Assembly: GCF_029626235.1 (NCBI RefSeq)
Contig: NZ_JARUBO010000005.1
Span: 1,024,501-1,088,500, forward strand
Source of the DNA: Micromonospora sp. WMMD1120
GTDB lineage: Bacteria > Actinomycetota > Actinomycetes > Mycobacteriales > Micromonosporaceae
Length of the DNA stretch: 64,000 nucleotides
Direction of reading: 5' to 3'
The notes beneath the pieces are model-generated. The model saw nothing but the letters and a program-made list of their open reading frames with translations, was not told the origin of the DNA and did not search any database. Both the position numbers and the translations under genes were made by a program. This document shows positions 1 to 7,566 of this stretch, in pieces. The stretch's first letter is position 1. Each line of letters opens with the position of its first letter.

Positions 1-691
1 CCACCGAGACACCCTTGCCGGTGAACCCGGCCGCCCACGCGGCGGGCGCGCCGATCTGCGGCACGCTGTGGTCGAGGGTCACCCGACGGCGACCGTCCAG
101 CCAGATCCGCTCGACGCCCCCCGCCGCGCCGAGCCGGGACGCGCTGGGACCGGTCACCGTCGCCCAGACGTCTGCGAGGGAGGACTTGGCGGTGGCCAGG
201 GCGACGCCGTGGATCGCCGGCAGCTCGCGGGTCACCCGCGTGCCGGGCAGGGCCGTCTGCGTACGCCGGGCGGCGCCGGCCGAGCCGGACGTCATCAGCA
301 GCGGCAGCGTGTCCCGGCGGGCGTCGTCGTATCCCGCCTCGATCAGCCCGGTGATGTCGAAGAGCCTCCGGTCGACCCGGCCGGAGCGCAGCAACGGCAG
401 CGCGTCCGTCGGCGTCACCGAGAGCCGTCCGCGCTGGCGCTGGATGACGAACCGCACGTTATCCCGGCCGGCGCCGGGCCGGGCCGAGGCGCCGGCGGCG
501 GTGACTGTCACCCGGTCACCGGTGATCAGTGTGACCGTCTTGCTGGTGGTGGCCCCGATCGCCGGTCGCGCGCTGGGCGCGGTGGCCGTGGCGGCACCGG
601 TGGACGGGCTGGCCGTGGCGATCGTCGGCGTGCCCAGCACGAGGGCTGACACGGCGGCGACAGCTGTGAGAATTTTCCTCCGTCGATGCAA
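1..691 (-). CDS. S8 (subtilisin-like) serine protease, N-terminal part, cut by the window edge
   Basis: A secreted subtilisin-family peptidase. Translation from a TTG start at 691 gives a basic N-terminus, a hydrophobic core and a likely signal cleavage near residues 27-28 (ATA-SP). A prodomain-like region follows, beginning with the VTLITGDRVTV motif common in actinobacterial S8 preproteins. Residues about 208-230 read HSVPQIGAPAAWAAGFTGKG, the run that directly precedes the catalytic Asp strand, so the catalytic triad lies outside the window. The start is fixed by a strong AAGGAGG at 697-703, 5 nt upstream; ATG starts further upstream are in other frames. It is divergent from the acetyltransferase at 833. 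The substrate is unknown. Confidence 0.88.
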   Translation of the reverse strand, partial: MHRRRKILTAVAAVSALVLGTPTIATASPSTGAATATAPSARPAIGATTSKTVTLITGDRVTVTAAGASARPGAGRDNVRFVIQRQRGRLSVTPTDALPLLRSGRVDRRLFDITGLIEAGYDDARRDTLPLLMTSGSAGAARRTQTALPGTRVTRELPAIHGVALATAKSSLADVWATVTGPSASRLGAAGGVERIWLDGRRRVTLDHSVPQIGAPAAWAAGFTGKGVSV

Positions 692-746
692 CTGATCCTC
701 CTTGATGGAGCGTCGACACCTGTGAGAGTGCATTGACAGCCGCCAG

Positions 747-769
747 TATTACATACCCGGTATGCAATA
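747..769. promoter_or_regulatory. Candidate operator: 23-bp near-perfect palindrome between divergent genes
   Basis: The core CATACCCGGTATG (752-764) is a perfect inverted repeat around one central base. It extends outward to TATT and AATA flanks with a single mismatch. It lies between the protease (start 691) and the acetyltransferase (start 833). The size and symmetry suit a TetR- or GntR-type dimer. No regulator gene is adjacent, so the partner is unknown. Confidence 0.4.
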
Positions 770-832
770 AAGGGGTCGAAAATATGACGGACCCGCCAAC
801 CCTCGACGGGTTCGGCAGGCATCATCGACCGG

Positions 833-1390
833 GTGACCTCCATGAAGGACCGGATGCTCGCCGGTGAGCCGTACCTCGCCGACGACCCGGAGATCATCGC
901 CGACCTGGACCGGGCCGCCCGGCTGATGGAACGCTTCAACACCAGCCCTGCGGACGACCCGCAGGGCCGGTTCGCGGCCCTGCGGGAACTCCTCGGCGAC
1001 CTGGGCGAGGACACCTGGATCCGTCCACCGTTCCACTGTGACTACGGCTGGCACATCCGCATCGGACCGCGCAGCTTCGTCAACTACCAGGCGGTCTTCC
1101 TCGACGTCGCCCCGATCACCATCGGCGCCGACGTCCAGATCGGACCGAACGTGCAGCTGCTGACCCCGACCCATCCGGTCGAGCCCGGGCCGCGCCGGGA
1201 CAAGTGGGAGGCGGCCAAACCGATCACGATCGGCGACAACGCCTGGCTCGGTGGCGGCGCCATCGTCCTGGCCGGCGTGACGATCGGCGCGAACACCGTC
1301 GTCGGCGCGGGCGCCGTGGTCACGAGGGACCTGCCCGCCAACGTGGTCGCTGTCGGCAACCCGGCCCGGCCGGTCCGCGAACTCACCTAG
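833..1390 (+). CDS. Sugar O-acetyltransferase (maltose/galactoside acetyltransferase family, left-handed beta-helix)
   Basis: Acetyl-CoA-dependent sugar O-acetyltransferase of the LacA/Maa/NodL type, 185 aa, the usual length. Residues 4-55 form the N-terminal Mac domain (KDRMLAGEPYLADDPE). Hexapeptide repeats of the left-handed parallel beta-helix follow (ITIGADVQIGPNV, ITIGDNAWLGGGAIVLAGVTIGANTVVGAG). The catalytic His is H114 in TPTHPVEP. The GTG at 833 is preferred because a CATCAT hexamer ends 7 nt before it, a leaderless-promoter pattern seen elsewhere in this window; ATG at 842 is the alternative. The physiological acceptor is unknown, and a detoxifying role for non-metabolised sugars is possible. 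Confidence 0.88.
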   Translation: MTSMKDRMLAGEPYLADDPEIIADLDRAARLMERFNTSPADDPQGRFAALRELLGDLGEDTWIRPPFHCDYGWHIRIGPRSFVNYQAVFLDVAPITIGADVQIGPNVQLLTPTHPVEPGPRRDKWEAAKPITIGDNAWLGGGAIVLAGVTIGANTVVGAGAVVTRDLPANVVAVGNPARPVRELT

Positions 1391-1412
1391 ACCGGGGTCA
1401 GACGCGGCCGTT

Positions 1413-2060
1413 CTACGCCGCCGGGCGCTCCGCCAGGCGTACCACCAGATCGGCCCGGTCGGCGGTGGGCGTGATCAGGGCGGCGTTGGTCTCGTCACTG
1501 CCCAGCGCCCAGGCACGGGCCTCCTCCGGAGACCGACCGAACGCCTGGTGTCGGGCCGTCAGCCTGCGCTGTCGCAGATCGGCGTCCAGATCGAGAAACC
1601 ACGCCTCGTGCAGCAGCGGCCGGATCTCCTCCCAGGGGAGATCCCGCAGCAGCAGATAGTTGCCCTCGGTCACCACCAGCCGGACCGACGGCGGCACCTC
1701 GATGGCGCCGGCCACCGGCTCCTCCAACTCCCGGCGGAACTCCGGCGCGTACACCGACGTCGGCTCCAACCGGCGCAGCCGGCGCAGCAGCGAAACGTAG
1801 CCGTTGGCGTCGAAGGTGTCCGCCGCGCCCTTACGGCCGGCCCGACCCAGCCGGACCAGCTGCGACTGCGCCAGGTGGAATCCGTCCATCGGCACCAGCC
1901 GCGCGACCGAGCCGACCCCGGCCACGATCCGCTCGGCCAGGGTGGACTTGCCGGCGCCCGGAGCGCCGGCGATGCCGAGCAGTTGACGCGGACCCGCCTC
2001 GGCCAGCTCCGTCGCCCGCGAGATCAGCTCGTCGAGGGACAGCACCCGGGCCGGCGGCAT
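1413..2060 (-). CDS. P-loop nucleoside/nucleotide kinase family protein (uridine kinase/PanK-like)
   Basis: A 215-aa cytoplasmic P-loop kinase. The Walker A motif GAPGAGKST lies at residues 32-40, followed by VPMDGFHLAQ, the DGFH signature typical of the uridine kinase/pantothenate kinase-like family. Later motifs are VVTEGNYLLL and a lid-like segment DLRQRRLTARH. Family members phosphorylate small molecules (nucleosides, sugars or pantothenate), and the substrate cannot be assigned here. The ATG at 2060 shares one base with the TGA of the upstream SIMPL gene (TGATG), so translation is probably coupled. It is the last gene of the fdxA-dapC-tyrA operon. Confidence 0.85.
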   Translation of the reverse strand: MPPARVLSLDELISRATELAEAGPRQLLGIAGAPGAGKSTLAERIVAGVGSVARLVPMDGFHLAQSQLVRLGRAGRKGAADTFDANGYVSLLRRLRRLEPTSVYAPEFRRELEEPVAGAIEVPPSVRLVVTEGNYLLLRDLPWEEIRPLLHEAWFLDLDADLRQRRLTARHQAFGRSPEEARAWALGSDETNAALITPTADRADLVVRLAERPAA

Positions 2061-2707
2061 CAGCCCAGGACCGGGTCGCTGATGGTGAACCGGGCCTGCA
2101 CCGCCGCGTGCACGGTCTGCGGCTGCGGGTCCAGTTCGAGTTCCGGCCGGCCATCGCCAGCGCCACCACCGCCGAACGCCGCACGGGCGAACATCGGCCG
2201 GTCCACGGGGCCGGCGTCGGCCAACTCGATCAGGGAGGTGACCTGGGCGCCGAGGGCCTCCGCGTACTCCCGGGCGCGCAGCAGCGCGTCGCTGATCGCG
2301 GCGTGTCGGGCCGCCCGGTGGGCCGGGCTGTCCGGACGAAGCTCCCACCACGGGCCGGCGACCTCGACCTGGTCCTGGTCGGCGAGTCGGAGCAGCAGCT
2401 CGCCCAGGGCGGTGAAGTCGGTGACGGTGACGGTCGTGGTGACACTGCCGTGCCAGGCGACCACCCGCTCACCCGAGCGCCGCGTCTCCGGCGACACCCG
2501 CAGGTCGCCGGTCTCCCGACGCGCCACCGCCGGGCCGGAGCCGTCCAGCAGCACCCGGACGGCGGCGGCCCGCTCGGCCAACCGGGTCAGCGTCGCCTCC
2601 CGGTCCCGGTCGCGCGCCGTCGCGGTGACGGTGAACCGGGCCAGCTCGGGCGGCACCTCCTGGTACGCCTCGCCGCGCACCTGCACCACCGGACCGTCCA
2701 CCGCCAT
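2060..2707 (-). CDS. SIMPL (DUF541) domain protein
   Basis: A 215-aa protein of the SIMPL/DUF541 family. The pattern VQVRGEAYQEVPPELARFTVTATARDRD at the N-terminus and the central TTTVTVTDFTALGELL are characteristic of this fold. There is no signal peptide, unlike the periplasmic BP26/YggE members, so it is probably cytoplasmic. A Gly-rich loop (AFGGGGAGDG) lies near the C-terminus. The gene starts 9 bp after the tyrA stop and overlaps the downstream kinase by one base, so it belongs to the same transcript. The molecular function of the family is poorly known; the SIMPL name comes from a mouse signalling protein. Confidence 0.85.
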   Translation of the reverse strand: MAVDGPVVQVRGEAYQEVPPELARFTVTATARDRDREATLTRLAERAAAVRVLLDGSGPAVARRETGDLRVSPETRRSGERVVAWHGSVTTTVTVTDFTALGELLLRLADQDQVEVAGPWWELRPDSPAHRAARHAAISDALLRAREYAEALGAQVTSLIELADAGPVDRPMFARAAFGGGGAGDGRPELELDPQPQTVHAAVQARFTISDPVLG

Positions 2708-2716
2708 GCCCCCAGC

Positions 2717-3745
2717 CTAGTCAGCCACGGGAAGCCACGCGGTGTAGGAAACCGCCTCCGGGTCGACCTGACACTCCGTCAGGTGCCCACCGCAACCACC
2801 CAGCTCGCGCAGCCAGGCGACCTCGGCCGCGTGGTCGCCGTCCGCCGGGAACCGCCGCGACCGACCGGCCAACCGCCGGTCCCGCAGCGCCGACCGGGCC
2901 GCTCGCGCCTCCGCGTACCGCTCGACGAGCGCCGGCCCGTCGTCGGCGCGCAGCGCGGCGGCCAGCCCGTCCAGGAAGAGGCGGACCTCCGCCAACTCGT
3001 GCAGCACCCGGTCGCGGTTGGCGAGCAGCATGTTCGCGGTCCGCTCCGCCGGTGTGCCGGCGACCCGCGTGCCGTCGGAGAAACTGCCCGCCGCCAGGGC
3101 CAGCACCGCGTCGCGCAACGGCGCCCGCTGCGTCGCACCGGCCAACGCGCCAGCCAGCAGGTGCGGCACGTGGGACGCGAGCGCGGCCACCGAGTCGTGC
3201 GCCGACGGGGACATCGGCACGATCCGCGCGCCGAACACCTCCGCCAGCAGCCCGGTCAGCCAGCGGAAGGCGACGGTCGCGGGACCGGGCGCCGGACAGA
3301 GCACCCAGGCGGCCCCGGTCAGCAGGGTCGGTGACGCGGCGGTCAGGCCGGCCGACTCCGCGCCGGCCATCGGGTGCCCCGGAACGAACCGGTCGCCGAC
3401 CCCCAGCCGGTCGGCGGCCTCGGCCACCTCGACCTTGGTGCTGCCGACGTCGGTCAGCACGCAGCCGGGCGCGGTCAGCTCGGCCACCCGGGCCAGGGTG
3501 TGCGGCAGCGTGGGCAGCGGGCCGCAGAGGAAGACCAGGTCCCGGCCCTGCACCGCCTCCTCGACAGTGGCCGGGGCGAGCACACCTCGGAGCCGGGCGC
3601 CCTCCCGGGTCGCCGGGTCCGGGTCCCATCCGGCGACGTCAAGACCGGCCTCGTCGAGGCGCAGCAGCACCGAGCCGCCGATCAGGCCGGTGCCGAGCAC
3701 CGCCGCCCGTACCCCGGCGTACCGCCCGGTTCCGCCGTCGGTCAT
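2717..3745 (-). CDS. tyrA: Prephenate dehydrogenase
   Basis: Catalyses NAD(P)-dependent oxidative decarboxylation of prephenate to 4-hydroxyphenylpyruvate (arogenate use is possible), in tyrosine synthesis. The Rossmann motif LGTGLIGGS is at residues 17-25 and TDVGSTK at about 98-104. The catalytic region GHPMAGAE is at 123-130, followed by the all-alpha dimerisation domain (SAHDSVAALASHVPHLLA). The ATG at 3745 gives 342 aa; a longer open frame upstream overlaps dapC and is not needed. There is no obvious C-terminal ACT domain. The gene follows dapC by 17 bp. A nearby aminotransferase could in principle also serve aromatic precursors, but that is inference. Confidence 0.9.
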   Translation of the reverse strand: MTDGGTGRYAGVRAAVLGTGLIGGSVLLRLDEAGLDVAGWDPDPATREGARLRGVLAPATVEEAVQGRDLVFLCGPLPTLPHTLARVAELTAPGCVLTDVGSTKVEVAEAADRLGVGDRFVPGHPMAGAESAGLTAASPTLLTGAAWVLCPAPGPATVAFRWLTGLLAEVFGARIVPMSPSAHDSVAALASHVPHLLAGALAGATQRAPLRDAVLALAAGSFSDGTRVAGTPAERTANMLLANRDRVLHELAEVRLFLDGLAAALRADDGPALVERYAEARAARSALRDRRLAGRSRRFPADGDHAAEVAWLRELGGCGGHLTECQVDPEAVSYTAWLPVAD

Positions 3746-3762
3746 CGTCAGCCCGCCCGGGG

Positions 3763-4869
3763 TCAGACCCGCAGCCGACCGGCGACCGCCGCGACATGCT
3801 CGTCGGACTCGGTCAGCGCGACCCGGACGTGCTGCCCGGCGCTCGGGCCGTAGAACGCGCCGGCCGCGACCAGGATGCCGCGTCGGGCCAGCCAGTCGAC
3901 CGTCTGCCAGCAGTCCTCGCCCCGGGTCAACCACAGGTAGAGACCCGCCTCGGAGTGCTCGATGGTGAACCCGGCCTCGGTGAACACGGCGGCGAGCACC
4001 TCGCGCCGGGCCCGGTAGCGCTCCCGCTGCTCCTCGGCGTGTCGTTCGTCGTCCAGCGCCGCCACCATCGCCGCCTGCACCGGGGCGGGCACGATCATGC
4101 CCGCGTGCTTACGGACCTTCAGCAGCTCGGCGACGAGCGCCGGGTCACCCGCGACGAACCCGGCCCGGTAACCGGCCAGGTTGGACCGCTTGGACAGCGA
4201 GTGCACCGCGAGCACCCCGGCGTAGCTTCCACCGCTGACCTGCGGAGACAACACCGAGACCGGCTCGGCCGACCAGCCGAGCGGCAGGTAGCACTCGTCG
4301 CTGGCGACGACCGCGCCGCGCTCGCGGGCCCAGTCGACCACCTTGCGCAGGTGCGCGGCGGGCAGCACCCGCCCGGTCGGGTTGCCGGGCGAGTTGACCC
4401 AGACCAACCGGACCCGCGAGGTGGGGCCGACCGAGGTGAGCGAGTCGGTGCGCACGACAGTGGCGCCGGCCAACCTGGCGCCGTCCTCGTACGTCGGGTA
4501 GGCGACCGACGGCACCACCACCACATCACCCGGACCGATGCCGAGCAGTGTGGGTAGCCAGGCCACCAACTCCTTCGAGCCGATGGTCGGCAGCACACCG
4601 AGGCCGTCGACGCCGGCGCCACAGGACCGGGACACCCACGCCGTGATGGCGGCCCGCAACGCCGGGGTGCCGGCGGTCAACGGGTAGCCGGGGGCATCGG
4701 ACGCGTCAGCCAACGCCCTGCGGATCACCTCCGGCACCGGGTCGACCGGCGTGCCCATGGAGAGGTTGATCAGCCCTTCCGGATGCGCCGCGGCCACTGT
4801 GGCCGCGGCGTCCAGGGTGTCCCAGGTGAACTCGGGCAGCCGCGACGAGACCGGCGCGGGCCGGTTCAG
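3763..4869 (-). CDS. dapC: Succinyldiaminopimelate transaminase (class I/II aminotransferase), probable CTG start
   Basis: PLP-dependent fold-type I aminotransferase of the actinobacterial DapC group, which converts N-succinyl-2-amino-6-ketopimelate in lysine/diaminopimelate synthesis. Visible motifs are LPEFTWDTLD near the N-terminus, SPGNPTGRVLP, ASDECYLPLGW and the Schiff-base lysine K227 in HSLSKRSNLAGYRAGF. Linkage to fdxA is typical of actinobacteria. Start: no ATG, GTG or TTG lies near the conserved N-terminus. The only fitting codon is CTG at 4869, which overlaps the fdxA stop as CTGA and follows GGCGAGGG. The alternatives are a GTG 44 codons upstream inside fdxA, or a downstream GTG that removes the conserved TWD segment. 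Confidence 0.87.
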   Translation of the reverse strand: MNRPAPVSSRLPEFTWDTLDAAATVAAAHPEGLINLSMGTPVDPVPEVIRRALADASDAPGYPLTAGTPALRAAITAWVSRSCGAGVDGLGVLPTIGSKELVAWLPTLLGIGPGDVVVVPSVAYPTYEDGARLAGATVVRTDSLTSVGPTSRVRLVWVNSPGNPTGRVLPAAHLRKVVDWARERGAVVASDECYLPLGWSAEPVSVLSPQVSGGSYAGVLAVHSLSKRSNLAGYRAGFVAGDPALVAELLKVRKHAGMIVPAPVQAAMVAALDDERHAEEQRERYRARREVLAAVFTEAGFTIEHSEAGLYLWLTRGEDCWQTVDWLARRGILVAAGAFYGPSAGQHVRVALTESDEHVAAVAGRLRV

Positions 4870-5192
4870 TGGCCCTCGCCGCGCGGCGGCTGCGCGGCGA
4901 CGAAGGTGGCGTCCTTCTCCACCTTGCCGATCTTCGAGGCGCCGCCGGGCGAGCCCAGCTCCTCGAAGAACTCGTAGTTCGCGCCGGTGTAGTCCTTCCA
5001 CTGCTCCGGGACGTCGTCCTCGTAGAAGATCGCCTCCACGGGGCAGACGGGCTCACAGGCACCACAGTCGACGCACTCGTCGGGGTGGATGTAGAGCATC
5101 CGGTTGCCCTCGTAGATGCAGTCGACCGGGCACTCCTCGATGCATGCCTTGTCGAGCACATCCACGCACGGCTCGGCGATGATGTAGGTCAC
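4866..5192 (-). CDS. fdxA: 7Fe ferredoxin ([3Fe-4S][4Fe-4S])
   Basis: Small soluble electron carrier, 108 aa. Cysteines C9, C17 and C50 fit the [3Fe-4S] ligand pattern of FdxA-type ferredoxins; C21, C40, C43 and C46 fit the [4Fe-4S] cluster, with C25 as the conserved extra cysteine. The acidic tail (VPEQWKDYTGANYEFF) is typical of the actinobacterial form. The GTG start at 5192 is preceded by GGAGGAG at 7 nt. It is the first gene of the fdxA-dapC-tyrA-SIMPL-kinase run and is divergent from the GNAT gene. Its redox partner is not identifiable here; in actinobacteria FdxA often serves cytochromes P450 or oxidoreductases. Confidence 0.95.
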   Translation of the reverse strand: MTYIIAEPCVDVLDKACIEECPVDCIYEGNRMLYIHPDECVDCGACEPVCPVEAIFYEDDVPEQWKDYTGANYEFFEELGSPGGASKIGKVEKDATFVAAQPPRGEGH

Positions 5193-5242
5193 CGGTCTTC
5201 TCCTCCGCAAGACACGCCGCGATCTCCGCGACGGTAAGAGCC

Positions 5243-5248
5243 TAGTAT
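5243..5248 (+). promoter_or_regulatory. Candidate -10 box for the GNAT gene in the divergent fdxA region
   Basis: TAGTAT lies 22 bp before the GNAT start, in the 78-bp divergent interval shared with fdxA. No convincing -35 hexamer is visible. Confidence 0.3.
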
Positions 5249-5270
5249 CTCGCCGGGGAGGGGGTGAACC

Positions 5271-6425
5271 GTGCTCCGACAGCAGGATGTTGGATATCGA
5301 ATCGTGGTCCGCCGGATTGTGGGGATTCGCGAAGGCCGCCCGCTGTTCTCCGATGCCCTCGGCGAGTTGGTCGAGCTGAGCGAGACTCATCTCACTCTGG
5401 CGACCGAGCAGGGTCCACTCCGTGTCCCGGTGACCCAGGTCCACCGCGCCAAGCGCGTACCGCCGACCCGTCGGCCGACCGCCGCCGCCGTCGCCGCTCT
5501 GGAACGGGCCGCCGACGAGGCCTGGCCGGCGCCGACCCGGGGCCGGCTCGGCGACTGGTTGCTCCGGTCGGCGCAGGGCTGGACCGGACGGGCCAACTCG
5601 GCGCTGCCGATCGGCGACCCGGACCGCCCGCTGGCCGCCGCCGTGGACGCCGTCGAGCGCTGGTACGCGGAGCTGGGCCAGCCAGCGATCATCAACACGC
5701 CGTTGCCGCTCGCCGCGCCGGTCGGCGCCGAACTGGACGCCCGCGGCTGGGACGTCCGCCCGCCGACGCTGGTGCAGACCGCGCCGCTCCCCCTGCTGGC
5801 GGCCGCGTCCGCCGGGCAGCCGCCCGACCCGGCCGCCGGGCCCGGCAGTCCGGCCACCGGGCCGGGCGAGGTAGCGGCCGGGCCGGGTGACGTGGCCACC
5901 GGGCCGGGCGACGCCCGCGGCGGCTGGGGCGACGCGGGCGTGCCGCCGAGCGGTGTGACCGCCGGGCCGGGCGACGCCGGTGGTCGGCCGGGCGACCCCG
6001 GTGGTGGTGGGTGGGACCGCGCGGTCGTCGAGCTCGCCACCGCGCCGAGCGCGGAGTGGTTGGCGGTGGCCGCCGGGCGCAAGGGCGGCCTACCGGAGGC
6101 CGCCCGACACGTGCTCACCGCCGTGGACCAGGTCCGCTTCGCCCATGTGTACGCCGACGGCACGCTGGTCGCGATCGGTCGGGGCACGGTGACCGGGCAG
6201 GGGCGTTGGCTGGGGCTCAGCCTGATCGAGGTGCTGCCGGTGGCCCGCCGGCAGGGGTTGGCCCGCCGGGTGATCCACGAACTGTCGGCCTGGGGCGTGT
6301 CCGGCGGGGCGACGCGGACGTTCCTCCAGGTGGAACAGCGCAACGAGGCGGCGGTGGCGCTCTACCGGCGGCTCGGCTTCACCACGCACCACACCTACCT
6401 GACCCGCGTCGCCCCCGCGCGTTGA
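5271..6425 (+). CDS. GNAT family N-acetyltransferase with a repetitive Gly/Pro linker
   Basis: A 384-aa acetyltransferase resembling the mycobacterial Rv0428c group. Residues 1-60 form a small beta-rich N-terminal domain (RIVVRRIVGIREGRPLFSDALG). A middle region is followed by the C-terminal GNAT core: the acetyl-CoA motif VLPVARRQGLARRVIHEL, then FLQVEQRNEAAVALYRRLGF. Residues about 184-245 are a low-complexity linker of 7-residue units such as ATGPGDV and AAGPGDV, encoded by imperfect 21-bp repeats. This is unusual and probably flexible. The GTG start has GGGGAGGGGG upstream. The stop TGA at 6423-6425 lies within a hairpin repeat element. The substrate is unknown. Confidence 0.85.
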   Translation: MLRQQDVGYRIVVRRIVGIREGRPLFSDALGELVELSETHLTLATEQGPLRVPVTQVHRAKRVPPTRRPTAAAVAALERAADEAWPAPTRGRLGDWLLRSAQGWTGRANSALPIGDPDRPLAAAVDAVERWYAELGQPAIINTPLPLAAPVGAELDARGWDVRPPTLVQTAPLPLLAAASAGQPPDPAAGPGSPATGPGEVAAGPGDVATGPGDARGGWGDAGVPPSGVTAGPGDAGGRPGDPGGGGWDRAVVELATAPSAEWLAVAAGRKGGLPEAARHVLTAVDQVRFAHVYADGTLVAIGRGTVTGQGRWLGLSLIEVLPVARRQGLARRVIHELSAWGVSGGATRTFLQVEQRNEAAVALYRRLGFTTHHTYLTRVAPAR

Positions 6426-6500
6426 TCGACTCGACTTTCCGAAAGGCGGGGCATCCCCGACGTCGGGAGGCCCCTCCTTCAAGGAAACCGAGTCGATCAA
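6422..6500. repeat. Hairpin repeat, family B (TTGATCGACTCG type), copy 1
   Basis: The outer arms TTGATCGACTCG (6422-6433) and CGAGTCGATCAA (6489-6500) are perfectly complementary. Inner segments (CTTTCC against GGAAA, GGGGC against GCCCC) allow further pairing. It abuts the GNAT 3' end and contributes its TGA stop, so it could also end transcription between the two convergent genes. Related elements lie at 11374, 29686 and 30709. Confidence 0.7.
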
Positions 6501-6551
6501 GCCCGCCCGGCCGCCCGGCCGCCCGCAGCGACCTGACCGACCGGCCGGCCG

Positions 6552-7028
6552 TCAGCGGCGGACGACGCGGCGCGGCTTGGCGGCCCTGACCTCGGCGTAC
6601 CGCTTGAGCTGCTGGGAGCGGTAATCCCGGCCGAGCGCGGTGAGCACCAGGTAGCCGAGCAGCACACCGGCCCCGGTGGCCAGCAGGTAGAGCCAGATCT
6701 GGGCGAAGAACGTCGGCGCGCCACCGGCGAACGGATTGTGACCGACCAGCAACGGCCCGACCAGCACGGTCAGTAGCATCGCCACCGGTACCACGAGGGC
6801 GATGTCCGCCGCCCAGCCCGCCACCGGTCGGCGGCGACCCCAGCGGAAGACGACGACGGCGAGGATCAGGCCGAGCACCACGAACATCACCAGGGACACC
6901 CGGTCGGCCGCAGTGTCGCTGGCCGCGTCCTCACCGTCGAAGCCGAGCCGGATGATCAGTCGGGCGACCACGTTGACCGCGAACAGCGCCGCCACGAGCA
7001 CACCGACGTCCCGCCACCGTCTGTCCAT
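6552..7028 (-). CDS. Hypothetical four-helix membrane protein
   Basis: A 158-aa protein with four predicted transmembrane segments (about residues 8-28, 44-63, 72-94 and 105-130) and a basic C-terminal tail ending AAKPRRVVRR. The ATG at 7028 is preceded by GGAGGG at 6 nt and gives a sensible N-terminal helix; an upstream start would add 21 polar residues. It lies 82 bp downstream of another small membrane protein in the mshB cluster. No family could be assigned. The mixture of helices and charged ends gives no hint of substrate or enzyme activity. Confidence 0.75.
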   Translation of the reverse strand: MDRRWRDVGVLVAALFAVNVVARLIIRLGFDGEDAASDTAADRVSLVMFVVLGLILAVVVFRWGRRRPVAGWAADIALVVPVAMLLTVLVGPLLVGHNPFAGGAPTFFAQIWLYLLATGAGVLLGYLVLTALGRDYRSQQLKRYAEVRAAKPRRVVRR

Positions 7029-7110
7029 CGCCAACCCTCCTGCCGTACGCCCCGTCGCGGGGCTCGCATCCCTGGCAGGAATATCTACCACCCTTACCTG
7101 GGTGACGTCA

Positions 7111-7566
7111 TCAGCCGCCGAGCGGGTGCGGCGGGGCGAGGATCTGCCGGAAGCCCATCACCGCGAACGTCATGGCGCCGACCACGATCATCGCCAACCC
7201 GACCCAGTTGTCGCCGGCCAGCAACAGGTCGCCCTCGCTGGTGCGGACGGCGGCGAGGGCCATCAGCGCGAACCACGGCACCGCCGGCAGCGCCACCGCC
7301 CACCGGCGGCCGACCGTCTCGTACGCGAACCAGCTCAGCGCGATGTTGGCGCCGACGGCGAGCAGCACCGAGACGCCGATCAGGTGACCACCGACGCGGA
7401 CCGTGGCGAGCAGCAGCTCCAGCACGCCGGTCAGCACTCCGGCGACCACCACGACGACCCCGCCGGCCACCCGTAGCCCCAGCTCCAGCAGTCGCGGCGG
7501 CGGCCCCGCCGGGGGCGGAGCCTCCTGGTCGTCCACTACCGTCATCGGGGCGGCGGGCACCGTCAC
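7111..7566 (-). CDS. Hypothetical four-helix membrane protein coupled to mshB
   Basis: A 151-aa protein with a Pro-rich N-terminus ([11 protein letters not shown]) and four hydrophobic segments at about residues 30-55, 60-82, 88-105 and 122-141. The GTG start at 7566 overlaps the mshB stop as GTGA, so it is probably translated by coupling with mshB. An internal ATG seven codons later is the alternative. No known family was recognised. The linkage to mshB in actinobacteria hints at a house-keeping envelope role, but nothing in the sequence shows a function. Confidence 0.78.
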   Translation of the reverse strand: MTVPAAPMTVVDDQEAPPPAGPPPRLLELGLRVAGGVVVVVAGVLTGVLELLLATVRVGGHLIGVSVLLAVGANIALSWFAYETVGRRWAVALPAVPWFALMALAAVRTSEGDLLLAGDNWVGLAMIVVGAMTFAVMGFRQILAPPHPLGG

